45,274 bases of DNA from Flavobacteriales bacterium (GTDB lineage: Bacteria > Bacteroidota > Bacteroidia > Flavobacteriales > BACL11). Under the pieces are notes generated by a model, which saw only the letters and a program-made list of their open reading frames with translations, was not told where the DNA came from and did no database searches. The stretch is taken from assembly GCA_018647945.1 (NCBI GenBank), contig JABGSE010000057.1, positions 1-45,274 on the forward strand, read 5' to 3'. Position numbers and translations under genes: made by a program. Of this stretch, positions 7,075-16,192 are shown piece after piece; positions within the stretch are counted from its first letter, which is position 1; every line of letters starts with the position of its first letter.

Positions 7075-7206
7075 TTAAGAATTACTTTCTACACCTTTAG
7101 TTTCAGAATTTGAAAAGTTGGGACAACTGTTACAATCATCATTTTTAAGAAGTCCGCAAGAGTTAAAAAGTACTAGTGTCAAAAAAATTAAAATGTATTT
7201 TTTCAT
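7075..7206 (-). CDS. Small lipoprotein (43 aa)
   Basis: Encodes a 43-residue protein beginning MKKYILIFLTLVLFNSC, with a lipobox FNSC and lipidated Cys at 17. The mature part is only about 27 residues and contains CNSC (25-28) followed by PNFS. Tiny lipoproteins of this shape are common in Bacteroidota but I know no function. The start is chosen at the Met directly before the hydrophobic core; the same frame stays open further upstream but that part overlaps mlaE on the other strand. A TACTTTTG box at 7224-7231 fits this start. It lies 40 bases before feoA and could be cotranscribed with it. Confidence 0.7.
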   Translation of the reverse strand: MKKYILIFLTLVLFNSCGLLKNDDCNSCPNFSNSETKGVESNS

Positions 7207-7223
7207 ATTATTAAAACTTTGCT

Positions 7224-7231
7224 CAAAAGTA
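7224..7231 (-). promoter_or_regulatory. Probable -7 box of the small lipoprotein gene
   Basis: TACTTTTG on the minus strand is a perfect TAnnTTTG match, ending 17 bases before the ATG at 7206. This supports the short lipoprotein start over the longer open frame. Confidence 0.45.
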
Positions 7232-7278
7232 TAGAAAATTTCAAAGACGATAAAGTCATCTGTTATTAAAAATATAAT

Positions 7279-7286
7279 TACTTTTA
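7279..7286 (+). promoter_or_regulatory. Weak -7-like box before mlaE
   Basis: TACTTTTA matches TAnnTTTG in seven of eight positions and is followed by five bases and then the mlaE ATG at 7292. This would again leave almost no leader. It is the only candidate I see for the five-gene unit that follows. Confidence 0.3.
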
Positions 7287-7291
7287 GGCCC

Positions 7292-8032
7292 ATGATTAAA
7301 AGTCTGAAAAGCATAGGTGAATATTTTATAATGATGCGGAAAGTAGTAAGTAGACCCCAAAAATATTCTGTATTTTTTAAGCAAATCATTTTAGAGCTTG
7401 ATAAAATAGGACTTAACTCTGTAGGGATTGTCATTATCATCTCATTTTTTGTGGGAGGAGTAGTTACCATACAAACTTCCATCAATATGAGTAACCCCAT
7501 TTTACCAAAATATTTAATAGGATTAGCCACACGAGATTCCTTGATTCTTGAATTTTCACCAACAATGATTTGTTTAATTCTAGCAGGAAAAGTAGGTTCT
7601 AATATTGCGTCCGAAATTGGTACAATGAGAGTAACAGAACAAATTGATGCCATAGAAATTATGGGAGTAAATTCTACATCCTTTTTAATTTTACCTAAAA
7701 TAATTTCGGCAATGTTCTTTTTTCCTTTTTTAATAATTATCAGTATGTCTATCGGACTTGTTGGTGGTTGGATTGGAGGTCATGCTGTAGGTGTGAGTAC
7801 CGCTGATTATCTATATGGAATAAAATATGATTTTCTACCATATTACATTACTTACGCTCTTACAAAAACCATTGTTTTCGCTTTTATTATTACATCTGTT
7901 TCTGCTTATTTTGGTTATTTTACAAAAGGAGGAGCGATAAATGTTGGGGTGTCAAGTACCAAAGCAGTAGTTTACAGTAGCATTATTATTCTTATTTTCA
8001 ATTTCATTTTAACCGATTTATTACTTTCATGA
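7292..8032 (+). CDS. mlaE: MlaE-family ABC transporter permease
   Basis: 246 residues. It forms the membrane part of an MCE/Mla-type phospholipid transporter that moves lipids between inner and outer membranes. Typical MlaE features are the conserved middle section with AGKVGSNIASEIGTMRVTEQIDA (about residues 102-124, containing the E-x-G-TM-x-V-T-EQIDA box), the following IMGV, and five or so hydrophobic spans. It overlaps the ATPase gene by four bases (ATGA). No MlaD-type substrate-binding protein is present in this window, so that partner must be encoded elsewhere. Confidence 0.92.
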   Translation: MIKSLKSIGEYFIMMRKVVSRPQKYSVFFKQIILELDKIGLNSVGIVIIISFFVGGVVTIQTSINMSNPILPKYLIGLATRDSLILEFSPTMICLILAGKVGSNIASEIGTMRVTEQIDAIEIMGVNSTSFLILPKIISAMFFFPFLIIISMSIGLVGGWIGGHAVGVSTADYLYGIKYDFLPYYITYALTKTIVFAFIITSVSAYFGYFTKGGAINVGVSSTKAVVYSSIIILIFNFILTDLLLS

Positions 8033-8778
8033 TAATTGTTGAAAACATACATAAAAAATTTGATGGTAACCAAGTACTTAATGATATTTCATTCACATTT
8101 GAACCAGGAAAAACAAATTTAATTATTGGAGAAAGTGGATCAGGAAAAACCACTTTATTAAAAATATTAATTGGACTTTACGACTTAGATAGTGGAACCA
8201 TAAAATATAATGAAAGGGTTTTTACTGAGATGAAACTCAAACAAAAAAGACAACTCAGACAAGAAATTGGCATGTTATTTCAAGGAGGAGCACTTTTCGA
8301 TTATATGACTGTGGAAGAAAACATTATGTTTCCATTAACTATGTTTACCAATCAAACTGAAGAAGAAAAACTAGATAGAGTGAATTTCTGTTTAAATAGA
8401 GTAAATTTAGAAAACAAAAACCATTTATTACCTTCCGAATTAAGTGGAGGAATGCTTAAAAGAGTTGCTATTGCAAGGGCAATTTCCATGAATCCGAAAT
8501 ACTTGCTTTGTGATGAACCAAATTCGGGATTAGATCCAAAAACGGCAATTCTGATTGATAATTTAATTCAAGAAATTACACAAGAATACAACATTACAAC
8601 AGTAGTAAATACTCACGATATGAATTCGGTAATGGAAATTGGTGAAAAGATAGCATTTATATATAATGGTGTTATTTGGTGGGAAGGACATAAAGAAGAA
8701 TTGATAAATTCTGATAATAAACAGTTGAATGATTTTGTATTTGCTTCCGAACTTTTTAAGAGATTGAAAAAATCCTAA
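8029..8778 (+). CDS. mlaF: MlaF-family ABC transporter ATP-binding protein
   Basis: 249 residues. It powers the lipid transporter with the permease it overlaps. Walker A GESGSGKT is at 34-41, the Q-loop Gln at 85, the signature LSGGM at 138-142, Walker B LLCDEP at 159-164 and the switch His at 196 (NTHD). The LSGGM signature followed by KRVAIARA is the form usual for the MlaF branch. Its stop overlaps the next start by one base (TAATG), linking it to rsmA. Confidence 0.93.
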   Translation: MIIVENIHKKFDGNQVLNDISFTFEPGKTNLIIGESGSGKTTLLKILIGLYDLDSGTIKYNERVFTEMKLKQKRQLRQEIGMLFQGGALFDYMTVEENIMFPLTMFTNQTEEEKLDRVNFCLNRVNLENKNHLLPSELSGGMLKRVAIARAISMNPKYLLCDEPNSGLDPKTAILIDNLIQEITQEYNITTVVNTHDMNSVMEIGEKIAFIYNGVIWWEGHKEELINSDNKQLNDFVFASELFKRLKKS

Positions 8779-9545
8779 TGAAAAAAGTTAAAGCAAAAAA
8801 ACATTTAGGTCAGCACTTTCTTGAAGACTTGAATATTGCTGAAAACATTGTAAATCTGTTAGAATTTAAAAATGAAACTATATTAGAAATTGGTCCTGGG
8901 ATGGGAGTTCTCACTCAATTTTTAGTTAAAAAAAATATAGATTTTGAAGTTATTGAATTAGATAGAGAATCTGTTTTTTACTTAAGATTAAACTATCCTA
9001 AATTAAAAATAATAGAAGGAGATTTTTTAAAAATAAATATTTCTGAAATCTACACAAAACCCATGTCTTTAATTGGAAATTTTCCATATAACATTTCCTC
9101 ACAAATACTTTTTAAAGCATTCGAAAACAGAAACACAATAACAGAAGTTGTAGGAATGTTTCAAAAAGAAGTGGCCGAAAGAATTGCTTCTTTAAAAGGA
9201 AAAAAGAAAGGAATTTTAAGTGTTTTACTTCAAGCATTTTATAATATTGAATATTGTTTTACAGTAGATGAGTATGTATTTAATCCTCCTCCAAAAGTAA
9301 AATCTGGAGTCATCAAATTAGTGAGAAATACTAGAAAAAAACTTGACTGTGATGAAAAATTATTTATTCAGATTGTAAAAACAGGATACAATCAGAGGAG
9401 AAAAACTTTGAGAAATTCATTAAAATCCTTTTCTTTGGAACCAAATTCAGAAATAGATATTCTTCTACAAAAAAGAGCCGAACAATTAGATGTAGAAGAC
9501 TTTATAAAACTGACTCAGCATGTCGAAAAAAAACGAAATAAATAA
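8778..9545 (+). CDS. rsmA: 16S rRNA dimethyladenosine transferase
   Basis: 255 residues. It transfers four methyl groups from S-adenosylmethionine to two adjacent adenosines in helix 45 near the 3' end of 16S rRNA. The N-terminal KKHLGQHFL box, the SAM-binding EIGPGMG (37-43), the acidic LD at 61-62, and the catalytic NFPY (101-104, usually NLPY) are all present. The C-terminal helical domain ends with a basic tail. The mgtE reading frame begins inside its last codons, a 26-base overlap. Also known as KsgA. Confidence 0.96.
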   Translation: MKKVKAKKHLGQHFLEDLNIAENIVNLLEFKNETILEIGPGMGVLTQFLVKKNIDFEVIELDRESVFYLRLNYPKLKIIEGDFLKINISEIYTKPMSLIGNFPYNISSQILFKAFENRNTITEVVGMFQKEVAERIASLKGKKKGILSVLLQAFYNIEYCFTVDEYVFNPPPKVKSGVIKLVRNTRKKLDCDEKLFIQIVKTGYNQRRKTLRNSLKSFSLEPNSEIDILLQKRAEQLDVEDFIKLTQHVEKKRNK

Positions 9546-10869
9546 TAACTTTTTAGAGGATTTATCTGATTTAATATCAACTAACTCTTCTCAAAAAATT
9601 AAGGAATTAATTTGTGATTTACATATTGCAGATATAGCCGAAATTATTTCTGAGATATCTATAGATAAAGCAAATTATTTATTTCAACTTATTGATGAGG
9701 AAAAATCCGCATTAGTTTTAATGGAATTGGAAGAAGAAGTGAGAGAACATTTACTCTCCTTATTATCCTCCAAAGAAATTGCAACTGAAGTAATTGAAAA
9801 CCTAGAATCAGATGACGCTACAGATGTAATATCTGAACTTCCGGAACGGCAAAAAGAAGAGGTTTTATCTTTAATTGAAGATAATGATCATGCTTCCGAT
9901 ATTTCAGATTTATTAAACTATCCAGAAGATACTGCGGGGGGATTAATGGCAAAAGAACTTATAAAAGTTAATGAAAACTGGAACACATTACAATGCCTGA
10001 AAGAAATGAGAAAACAGGCATCTGAAGTAAAAAAAGTTCATACCATATATGTTGTAAATGATAACGACAAATTGATTGGTTCCTTATCTTTAAAAAAACT
10101 TTTACTTACAGAAACGAAAGTAGAAATAAAAGAAATTGTAAATACCGACTTAATATCAGTTCCTGATAGAGAAGATGATGAAAGTGTTGCAAACATCATG
10201 AATAAATACGACTTAATTGTAATTCCAGTTGTTGATAAAAATGGAGTTTTACTAGGAAGAATTACAATTGATGATGTAATGGATGTAGTAAAAGAAGAAG
10301 CCGAAAAAGATTATCAAATGGCATCTGGTATTACTGAAGATGTAGAATCCTCTGACAGTGTTTGGCAACTTACTAGAGCAAGACTTCCATGGTTACTGAT
10401 TGGTTTATTTGGAGGTTTATTGGGAGCAAATATTATTGGATTTTTTGATATAGAAAATAATTTTGAATTGGCTTTTTTTATTCCACTAATTGCCGCAATG
10501 GGAGGAAATGTAGGGGTACAATCAGCAGCTATTGTGGTGCAAGGACTAGCAAATGATTCTATAAAAATTAATACTATTTTTAGTAAATTAACCAAGGAAT
10601 TAGGAGTCGCTCTTTTAAATGGAATTACTTGTTCTGCTATTATTTTTGGAGCAACAGCCGTACTTCAATACCCTATTGGATTAAGTATCACTGTAAGTTT
10701 ATCTCTTTTGGCAGTAATTGTTTTTGCAGCACTTTTCGGAACATTTGTACCTCTAACTTTGAATAAATACAAAATTGATCCCGCACTTGCTACAGGTCCC
10801 TTTATCACCACAGTAAACGATATTTTAGGGCTTGTAATTTACTTCCTTATAGGACTAGCAATTTTATAA
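9520..10869 (+). CDS. mgtE: Magnesium transporter MgtE
   Basis: 449 residues. A Mg2+ channel with a cytoplasmic sensor. The N-terminal superhelical domain with acidic repeats (about 1-130) includes the [11 protein letters not shown] box. Two CBS domains follow (about 135-255), then five membrane spans (about 285-449). The pore motif GGNVGVQS and the last-span motif [12 protein letters not shown] are those of the family. Mg2+ binding between the N and CBS domains is known to close the channel. The start overlaps rsmA by 26 bases and the stop abuts the next ATG directly. Confidence 0.95.
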   Translation: MSKKNEINNNFLEDLSDLISTNSSQKIKELICDLHIADIAEIISEISIDKANYLFQLIDEEKSALVLMELEEEVREHLLSLLSSKEIATEVIENLESDDATDVISELPERQKEEVLSLIEDNDHASDISDLLNYPEDTAGGLMAKELIKVNENWNTLQCLKEMRKQASEVKKVHTIYVVNDNDKLIGSLSLKKLLLTETKVEIKEIVNTDLISVPDREDDESVANIMNKYDLIVIPVVDKNGVLLGRITIDDVMDVVKEEAEKDYQMASGITEDVESSDSVWQLTRARLPWLLIGLFGGLLGANIIGFFDIENNFELAFFIPLIAAMGGNVGVQSAAIVVQGLANDSIKINTIFSKLTKELGVALLNGITCSAIIFGATAVLQYPIGLSITVSLSLLAVIVFAALFGTFVPLTLNKYKIDPALATGPFITTVNDILGLVIYFLIGLAIL

Positions 10870-11799
10870 ATGAAAATCCTTTTTACAGACTCAGTTCATC
10901 CTCTTTTAAAATCAGAACTTATAAAAGAAAAAAATATTTGTGAGGAAAATTTCTCATCAAATAAAGAGGAAATTGAAAAAATAATTTGTGGATATGACGG
11001 AATTATAATTAGAAGCAGGTTTGAAATTGACAAGCATTTTATTGACAAAGCCAAAAACTTAAAATTTATTGCTCGGGTTGGCTCCGGGATGGAAAATATT
11101 GATGTAGAATATGCAAATTCAAAAAGAATAAAATGCTTTAATGCCTCAGAAGGAAATAGACAAGCTGTAGCCGAACATGCATTAGGAATGATACTTTCAC
11201 TTTTTAATAATTTGAATAGAAGTGACAAAGAAATCAGAAACGGAAAGTGGAAAAGAGAAAAAAATAGAGGACACGAATTATCTGGAAAAACAATCGGAAT
11301 TATTGGTTTTGGAAATAATGGAGCCGCTTTTTCAAAAGTTCTTTCTGGATTTGATGTTGAGATTTTATCATACGACAAGTATTTAGAAGATTATAAATAC
11401 AAATCAACTATGGAGGAAATATACAATAAAGCCGACATTATTAGTTTACACATTCCTTTAACAGAAGAAACTACTTATTTAGTGAATGAAAACTTTATAA
11501 ATAATTTTGAGAAAAATTTCTATCTGATAAATACTGCAAGAGGAAAATGTGTAAATACAAAATCATTGGTTAATTCAATGAAAGAAGGAAAAATAAAAGG
11601 AGTTTGTTTGGATGTGTTAGAATACGAAAAAACATCTTTCGAAAAATTATCTGAAAATGGTTTTACAGAAGAAATGAAATATCTAATTGATTCAGAAAAT
11701 ACAATATTAAGCCCTCATGTTGCTGGGTGGACAGTAGAAAGTAATGTGAAAATATCAGAAATATTATTCCAAAAAATAAAGGAGAATTTTAAGAATTAA
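10870..11799 (+). CDS. D-isomer 2-hydroxyacid dehydrogenase (3-phosphoglycerate dehydrogenase-like)
   Basis: 309 residues. An NAD-dependent dehydrogenase of the SerA/D-2-hydroxyacid family. The Rossmann motif is GFGNNG at 146-151; the catalytic Arg is R224 in NTARG and the His is H283 in SPHVAGWT. The upstream RVGSGMENID segment is typical of phosphoglycerate dehydrogenases, so a role in serine synthesis is likely. The protein ends after the catalytic domain with no ACT regulatory domain. It begins at the base after the mgtE stop, and its 3' end overlaps the convergent gene by 11 bases. The exact substrate is not proven by sequence, hence no symbol. Confidence 0.85.
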   Translation: MKILFTDSVHPLLKSELIKEKNICEENFSSNKEEIEKIICGYDGIIIRSRFEIDKHFIDKAKNLKFIARVGSGMENIDVEYANSKRIKCFNASEGNRQAVAEHALGMILSLFNNLNRSDKEIRNGKWKREKNRGHELSGKTIGIIGFGNNGAAFSKVLSGFDVEILSYDKYLEDYKYKSTMEEIYNKADIISLHIPLTEETTYLVNENFINNFEKNFYLINTARGKCVNTKSLVNSMKEGKIKGVCLDVLEYEKTSFEKLSENGFTEEMKYLIDSENTILSPHVAGWTVESNVKISEILFQKIKENFKN

Positions 11800-13576
11800 T
11801 TACTAAAGTTTCTTTCAATTTTTCTATATCCGAATTCAAAATATTTAGCTTTAATTTTTCATTATCCAAATCAGAAATAACCGAATTATTATCTTGAAAA
11901 AGATTATAATAATACTCTATTCCTTCATTCATATTGAGCATAAACTTAGAAAGATATTTATCTTGCTTTTTATTGAAATCATCTTTTACATCTCTAATTT
12001 TATTCTTCAAAAAATCGATATACAATTGAAATTCTTTCACAAACATATTAGGACGATCATCACTGGAAATAACATTTATTTTACCATAGATATGATGTAC
12101 CATTTCAGATAAACTTAAAGTCTTTGAAAAATATGCCATATTTGGCCCAGGACAAATTGAAACTCCCATACTATCTTTTGTAGCGATATTATTTTTAATC
12201 ATAGATGTTGCACTCAATCCCACACACAAACAAGTTTTTTCAATAATTTTATCATACTTTTCATTTTCCGTCAACTCTTTCTCATCCTTTATTTCATCAA
12301 ACTTTATACTCTGAAATTTTCTGGAAGCTGTACACATCCCTTGTTTATTATACTCATAGTTCATTGCCAAAAATTTCCTTGGGCACGAGCTTCCCGCTTT
12401 TCCTTTTTGTGCATTTTCCATCTTTTCAATTTCTTTCGAGCTGCCCCTCAAATTATTAAAAGGAACTCCTAAAGGAGAAACATTACTCAAATATAAGTCT
12501 TTTTCTTTTGCATTTTTCAATTGTTCAATAGTATCATCATCAACTGTTGTAACCGTTGGAACCAATAAAAATGGGGTTCCCCAACCAACAGAATCCAAAT
12601 TATAATGATTAATTAAAAAATCATGTTCTTCAGAAGTGCCTACTCCACCTTGTGCAGTAATTTTTATTTTTAAAGTTTCTTTTGGAACAATTTTATCATT
12701 TGATTCTAACGCTTGCTGACATACTTCATAGGTAGAATCTATTAATTCTTGTTTTTTATCTCTGAATTCAGCTAAAATTGGGCCCATTAAAAAACCATCT
12801 GTAGCAAAAGCATGTCCCCCACAATTTAATCCAGATTCGACTCTATATTCTGAAACCCATAATCCTTTTTTTGCAAGAAATTTTCCTTGGATCATTGCAG
12901 AACGGAAATCAGAAACTTTTAATACAATTTTCTTTTTTATATAACCATTTTCATTTGGGAAAAAATCTGGAAATGAAGAGATATAACCATATAATCTTGG
13001 GTTCATCCCTGCTGAAAAAATAATAGAAGATTCTAAATTACTATTTGCAAAACCTCTAAGTCCAGCATGTGCATCATTAAATTCTGAAGGAAGTTCTACT
13101 CCTTTTTTGTAATTTGTTTTATCAACTTTGGTCATTATGTTTACATCAACACTTCCTAAACTCATATTTTCCTTAACCCAGAAGTTAATTTCTTCCATAG
13201 AAGGCAAACCTTCAATAAATACTTGGAAATCCTTTTTGATGTTTGATGTATCAGGAAGTAGATTAAAATATTGTTTCAAATCTTCTTCCTTTTCTTTAAT
13301 TTTTGAAATAAAATTATTGTATTTTTCTTCAATTAACTCATTCACTAGATTCAAATATGCAGTAATTCTTACAGCTCTGGAATCCTCCTCTTTTATAGAA
13401 ATTTCTTCATAATCTCTGTTATTTAAGTCACAGTACATTTTTCTTAATCTTTCAAGCAAAACATCATCTGCCAAAGCAATTACTGAATCTATTCCATATT
13501 GAGCTACTTTTAAAGGAGTATCAGCAGTAAATGCAGTTCCCATTACTGGGATGTGAAAAGAGTGTGAATTTGACAT
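11789..13576 (-). CDS. Nitronate monooxygenase-like (FMN barrel) protein with Cys cluster
   Basis: 595 residues, cytoplasmic. Three stretches in the right order recall the nitronate monooxygenase/FabK/PfaD barrel: PVMGTAFTADTPLKVA near the start (10-25), GLNCGGHAF (249-257, compare GxxAGGH) and ITAQGGVGT (306-314) followed by DSVGWGTPFL (328-337, compare the MGTxF phosphate-binding strand). An insert of about 140 residues with acidic, coiled-coil-like helices separates the first two. Beyond the barrel, C398, C415, C449, C451 and C475 form a cluster that could hold an iron-sulfur centre. The last 90 residues are helical. The substrate is unknown and the family assignment is by motif only. It has its own promoter box at 13602-13609. 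Confidence 0.65.
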   Translation of the reverse strand: MSNSHSFHIPVMGTAFTADTPLKVAQYGIDSVIALADDVLLERLRKMYCDLNNRDYEEISIKEEDSRAVRITAYLNLVNELIEEKYNNFISKIKEKEEDLKQYFNLLPDTSNIKKDFQVFIEGLPSMEEINFWVKENMSLGSVDVNIMTKVDKTNYKKGVELPSEFNDAHAGLRGFANSNLESSIIFSAGMNPRLYGYISSFPDFFPNENGYIKKKIVLKVSDFRSAMIQGKFLAKKGLWVSEYRVESGLNCGGHAFATDGFLMGPILAEFRDKKQELIDSTYEVCQQALESNDKIVPKETLKIKITAQGGVGTSEEHDFLINHYNLDSVGWGTPFLLVPTVTTVDDDTIEQLKNAKEKDLYLSNVSPLGVPFNNLRGSSKEIEKMENAQKGKAGSSCPRKFLAMNYEYNKQGMCTASRKFQSIKFDEIKDEKELTENEKYDKIIEKTCLCVGLSATSMIKNNIATKDSMGVSICPGPNMAYFSKTLSLSEMVHHIYGKINVISSDDRPNMFVKEFQLYIDFLKNKIRDVKDDFNKKQDKYLSKFMLNMNEGIEYYYNLFQDNNSVISDLDNEKLKLNILNSDIEKLKETLVINS

Positions 13577-13601
13577 TTATTTTTATTTGAATTTTGAACT
13601 G

Positions 13602-13609
13602 CAAATATA
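13602..13609 (-). promoter_or_regulatory. -7 box TATATTTG for the 595-residue protein
   Basis: A perfect TAnnTTTG match on the minus strand followed by CAG, 25 bases before the ATG. It lies in the short gap after the aspartate kinase gene. Confidence 0.5.
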
Positions 13610-13645
13610 CAAACAATTTCATGAATAAGAATTGATATAATTATT

Positions 13646-14896
13646 CTATTGTTTTACTACGATTTGAATAGTATTTCTACTTTTTTGTTCTAAAATTAAT
13701 TTCTTTCCTTTTAACACTAAATCTACTGCTTGTTCGTCATAATGACGAATAGTAAACAAGGTTAAATCATCATTAAAATAAACATTAAAACTTTCATTAA
13801 GAATTTTAATTAATTTGGAAACTCTCTTTTTATTATTATCTATACATATTGAAAAGCTAGCAGCAGAATTCTGCATTAAATTGACACTAATATTTAATTC
13901 TGATAAAACATTAAAGATTTCACTCAGATGATTTTCAACAATAAAAGATAAGTTAATGTCCGAAATAGAAATAAGAATTTGATTTTCTTTTACAATATAA
14001 GATGGAATTAATGGAGTTATTTCTACATCATTTTTAATAATTGTTCCCTTATTATTTGGTGAAATAAATGATTTAACAAAAAGTGGAATACTCTTTCTTT
14101 TGAGAGGATATATTGTTTTAGGATGTATCACTTTTGCTCCAAAATATGCAAGTTCAACAGCTTCAGTAAAAGGAATCTCTTCTAATAACTCTGAGTTTTC
14201 AAAATATCTTGGGTCAGAATTCAACAAACCATCAACATCTTTCCAAATTACAACTTCTGTTGCATTTATACAATATCCAATAATTGCAGCAGAAAAATCT
14301 GACCCTTCTCTGCCCAAAGTTGTAGTGAAATTTTCTGAAGTACATCCAATAAAACCTTGTGTAATTTTTGGAAACTCACTTTTAACTGATAGTATTGACT
14401 TTTCTGTAATACTCCAATTCACTTTTGCAAATCGGTGAGTATTATCAGTTTTTATAATATCTCTTGCGTCAATCCAAATATTTTTAAATCCTATTTTATT
14501 TAAATAAGAACTCATTATTTTTGTGGAAATTAATTCTCCAATAGATACAATTTGATCATAATCGTAATCGTAATTTTCATTAGGATCATCTTCCAAAACC
14601 CATTCAATTTCTACAAATAAATTATTAACATCATTGTAAATTTGTTCTTCCTTTTCAAATAAATTATCTAAAATTGAATAATGAAAATCCTTTACTTTCT
14701 GAAGTAAATAAGATGTTTCAGAGGAGTGATTAACATATTTATCTAGAACATCTTCCAGCATATTTGTAACTTTTCCCATTGCCGAAAAAATAATAAATAA
14801 ATCGTCATTTTTATGGGAAAATAAAATTTCGGAAACATTCTTTATGCTTTCAACATCCTTTATTGAAGCTCCACCAAACTTAAATACTTTACTCAT
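13646..14896 (-). CDS. Aspartate kinase
   Basis: 416 residues. It phosphorylates aspartate, the first step toward lysine, threonine and methionine. KFGGAS (6-11) is the family N-terminal signature; SIGELIST, TLGREGSDFSA, KDVDGLLNSDPR and AYFGAKVIHPKT follow in order. The C-terminal 130 or so residues look like paired ACT domains, the usual site of feedback control. It is monofunctional, with no homoserine dehydrogenase or decarboxylase fusion. A promoter box lies at 14920-14927. Which end product inhibits it cannot be read from sequence, so no lysC or thrA symbol is given. Confidence 0.94.
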   Translation of the reverse strand: MSKVFKFGGASIKDVESIKNVSEILFSHKNDDLFIIFSAMGKVTNMLEDVLDKYVNHSSETSYLLQKVKDFHYSILDNLFEKEEQIYNDVNNLFVEIEWVLEDDPNENYDYDYDQIVSIGELISTKIMSSYLNKIGFKNIWIDARDIIKTDNTHRFAKVNWSITEKSILSVKSEFPKITQGFIGCTSENFTTTLGREGSDFSAAIIGYCINATEVVIWKDVDGLLNSDPRYFENSELLEEIPFTEAVELAYFGAKVIHPKTIYPLKRKSIPLFVKSFISPNNKGTIIKNDVEITPLIPSYIVKENQILISISDINLSFIVENHLSEIFNVLSELNISVNLMQNSAASFSICIDNNKKRVSKLIKILNESFNVYFNDDLTLFTIRHYDEQAVDLVLKGKKLILEQKSRNTIQIVVKQ

Positions 14897-14919
14897 TATT
14901 TTCTTATAATTTCAGATGA

Positions 14920-14927
14920 CAAAGTTA
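14920..14927 (-). promoter_or_regulatory. Aspartate kinase -7 box TAACTTTG
   Basis: A perfect TAnnTTTG match on the minus strand, ending 23 bases before the ATG at 14896, in the divergent gap shared with the phosphofructokinase gene. Confidence 0.45.
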
Positions 14928-14993
14928 ACAATTGTTTTATCATAAAAAGACAATAAAATATCCGATATTTGCAATACAAATTAAAACACTTTT

Positions 14994-16187
14994 ATGAAAG
15001 TTGCATTTTTAACATCTGGAGGAATTGCTCCATGTTTGTCTTCATCTATTGGAAGGTTATCCGAAAACTATTTAAATAATTATCCTGATGCAGAAATTAT
15101 TGGATACCTAAATGGATACAAAGGACTCTTGATGGGAAACTCTATTTCATTTCCAAAAAGTTTGGTAAATAACACTGATAAATTTCATCAATTTGGAGGA
15201 AGTCCAATTGGAAATAGCAGGGTAAAACTAACAAATATTGAGGACTGTATTGATAAAGGATACATACAAAAAGGTGAAATCCCTTTGGAAGTTGCAGCTG
15301 CTCAATTAGTAAGAGATGGAGTAACTATTTTACACACAATTGGTGGAGATGACACCAACACAACCGCTGCAGATTTATCAAATTATCTGAAAGAAAATAA
15401 TTATAATTTAACAGTAGTGGGACTACCAAAAACAGTTGACAATGATGTTTTTCCTATTTATCAAACCTTGGGAGCTTGGACAGCAGCCGAGCAAGGAGCA
15501 ATCTTTTTCGAAAATATTGCAAATGAAAACACAACATCCGATAGACAATTAATTATTCATGAAGTAATGGGAAGACATTGCGGATGGCTAACTGCAGCAA
15601 CCGCATTGGAATACAGAAACAGATTAGACAACTTTAATTTTATCCCTGAAATTGGATTGCGTAGAGAAAAATGGGAAGTACACTCCATTTTTATCCCTGA
15701 AAAAGAGATTGATTTTGATTCGGAATGTGAAAGATTAAATAAAATAATGGACAAATACGATTGCGTAAATGTGTTTTTAAGTGAAGGAGCCGGTCTGGAA
15801 ACTATTGTAAAAGAAACTGAAAAAGAGGGAGGGAAAGTTTTACGAGATGCTTTTGGTCATGTAAGATTGGATGATTTAAATCCTGGACAATGGTTTGCCA
15901 AAAAACTTGCTGAGAAATTAAAAGCAAACAAAGTTCTTGTTCAGAAAAGTGGGTATTTTGGAAGATCTTCAAAATCCAATAAAAAAGATTTGGACCTAAT
16001 ATTTGCAGTAGCAGATAAGGCAGTGGAAAGTGCAGTAAACAAAATAAGTGGAGTTGTTGGATGGGATGAAGATGATAACAACAATTTAAATTGTATTGAT
16101 TTTAACAGAATTAAGGGAGGGAAACCATTTGACATAACGCAAGAATGGTACACAAATATGATGAATGAAATTCATGATATAAAATAA
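14994..16187 (+). CDS. 6-phosphofructokinase, probably pyrophosphate-dependent
   Basis: 397 residues. It phosphorylates fructose 6-phosphate in glycolysis. GGDDT at 117-121 and PKTVDND at 145-151 are the forms associated with pyrophosphate-dependent enzymes; ATP-using PFKs have GGDGS and PGTIDND. The substrate motif MGRHCGW (192-198) is intact. A PPi enzyme works reversibly and spares ATP. The divergent gap upstream has a near-consensus GATATTTG about 25 bases before the ATG. It is followed six bases later by the mfd start, so the two are probably cotranscribed. Confidence 0.88.
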   Translation: MKVAFLTSGGIAPCLSSSIGRLSENYLNNYPDAEIIGYLNGYKGLLMGNSISFPKSLVNNTDKFHQFGGSPIGNSRVKLTNIEDCIDKGYIQKGEIPLEVAAAQLVRDGVTILHTIGGDDTNTTAADLSNYLKENNYNLTVVGLPKTVDNDVFPIYQTLGAWTAAEQGAIFFENIANENTTSDRQLIIHEVMGRHCGWLTAATALEYRNRLDNFNFIPEIGLRREKWEVHSIFIPEKEIDFDSECERLNKIMDKYDCVNVFLSEGAGLETIVKETEKEGGKVLRDAFGHVRLDDLNPGQWFAKKLAEKLKANKVLVQKSGYFGRSSKSNKKDLDLIFAVADKAVESAVNKISGVVGWDEDDNNNLNCIDFNRIKGGKPFDITQEWYTNMMNEIHDIK

Positions 16188-16192
16188 GAAAA

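Noticed and set aside
7207-7653. Minus-strand extension of the small lipoprotein frame
   Set aside because: It is antisense to mlaE, and the lipobox requires the start at 7206.
14927-14936. AACAATTGTT palindrome between aspartate kinase and phosphofructokinase genes as an operator
   Set aside because: It is short and made of common A/T words; no second copy or regulator context supports it.
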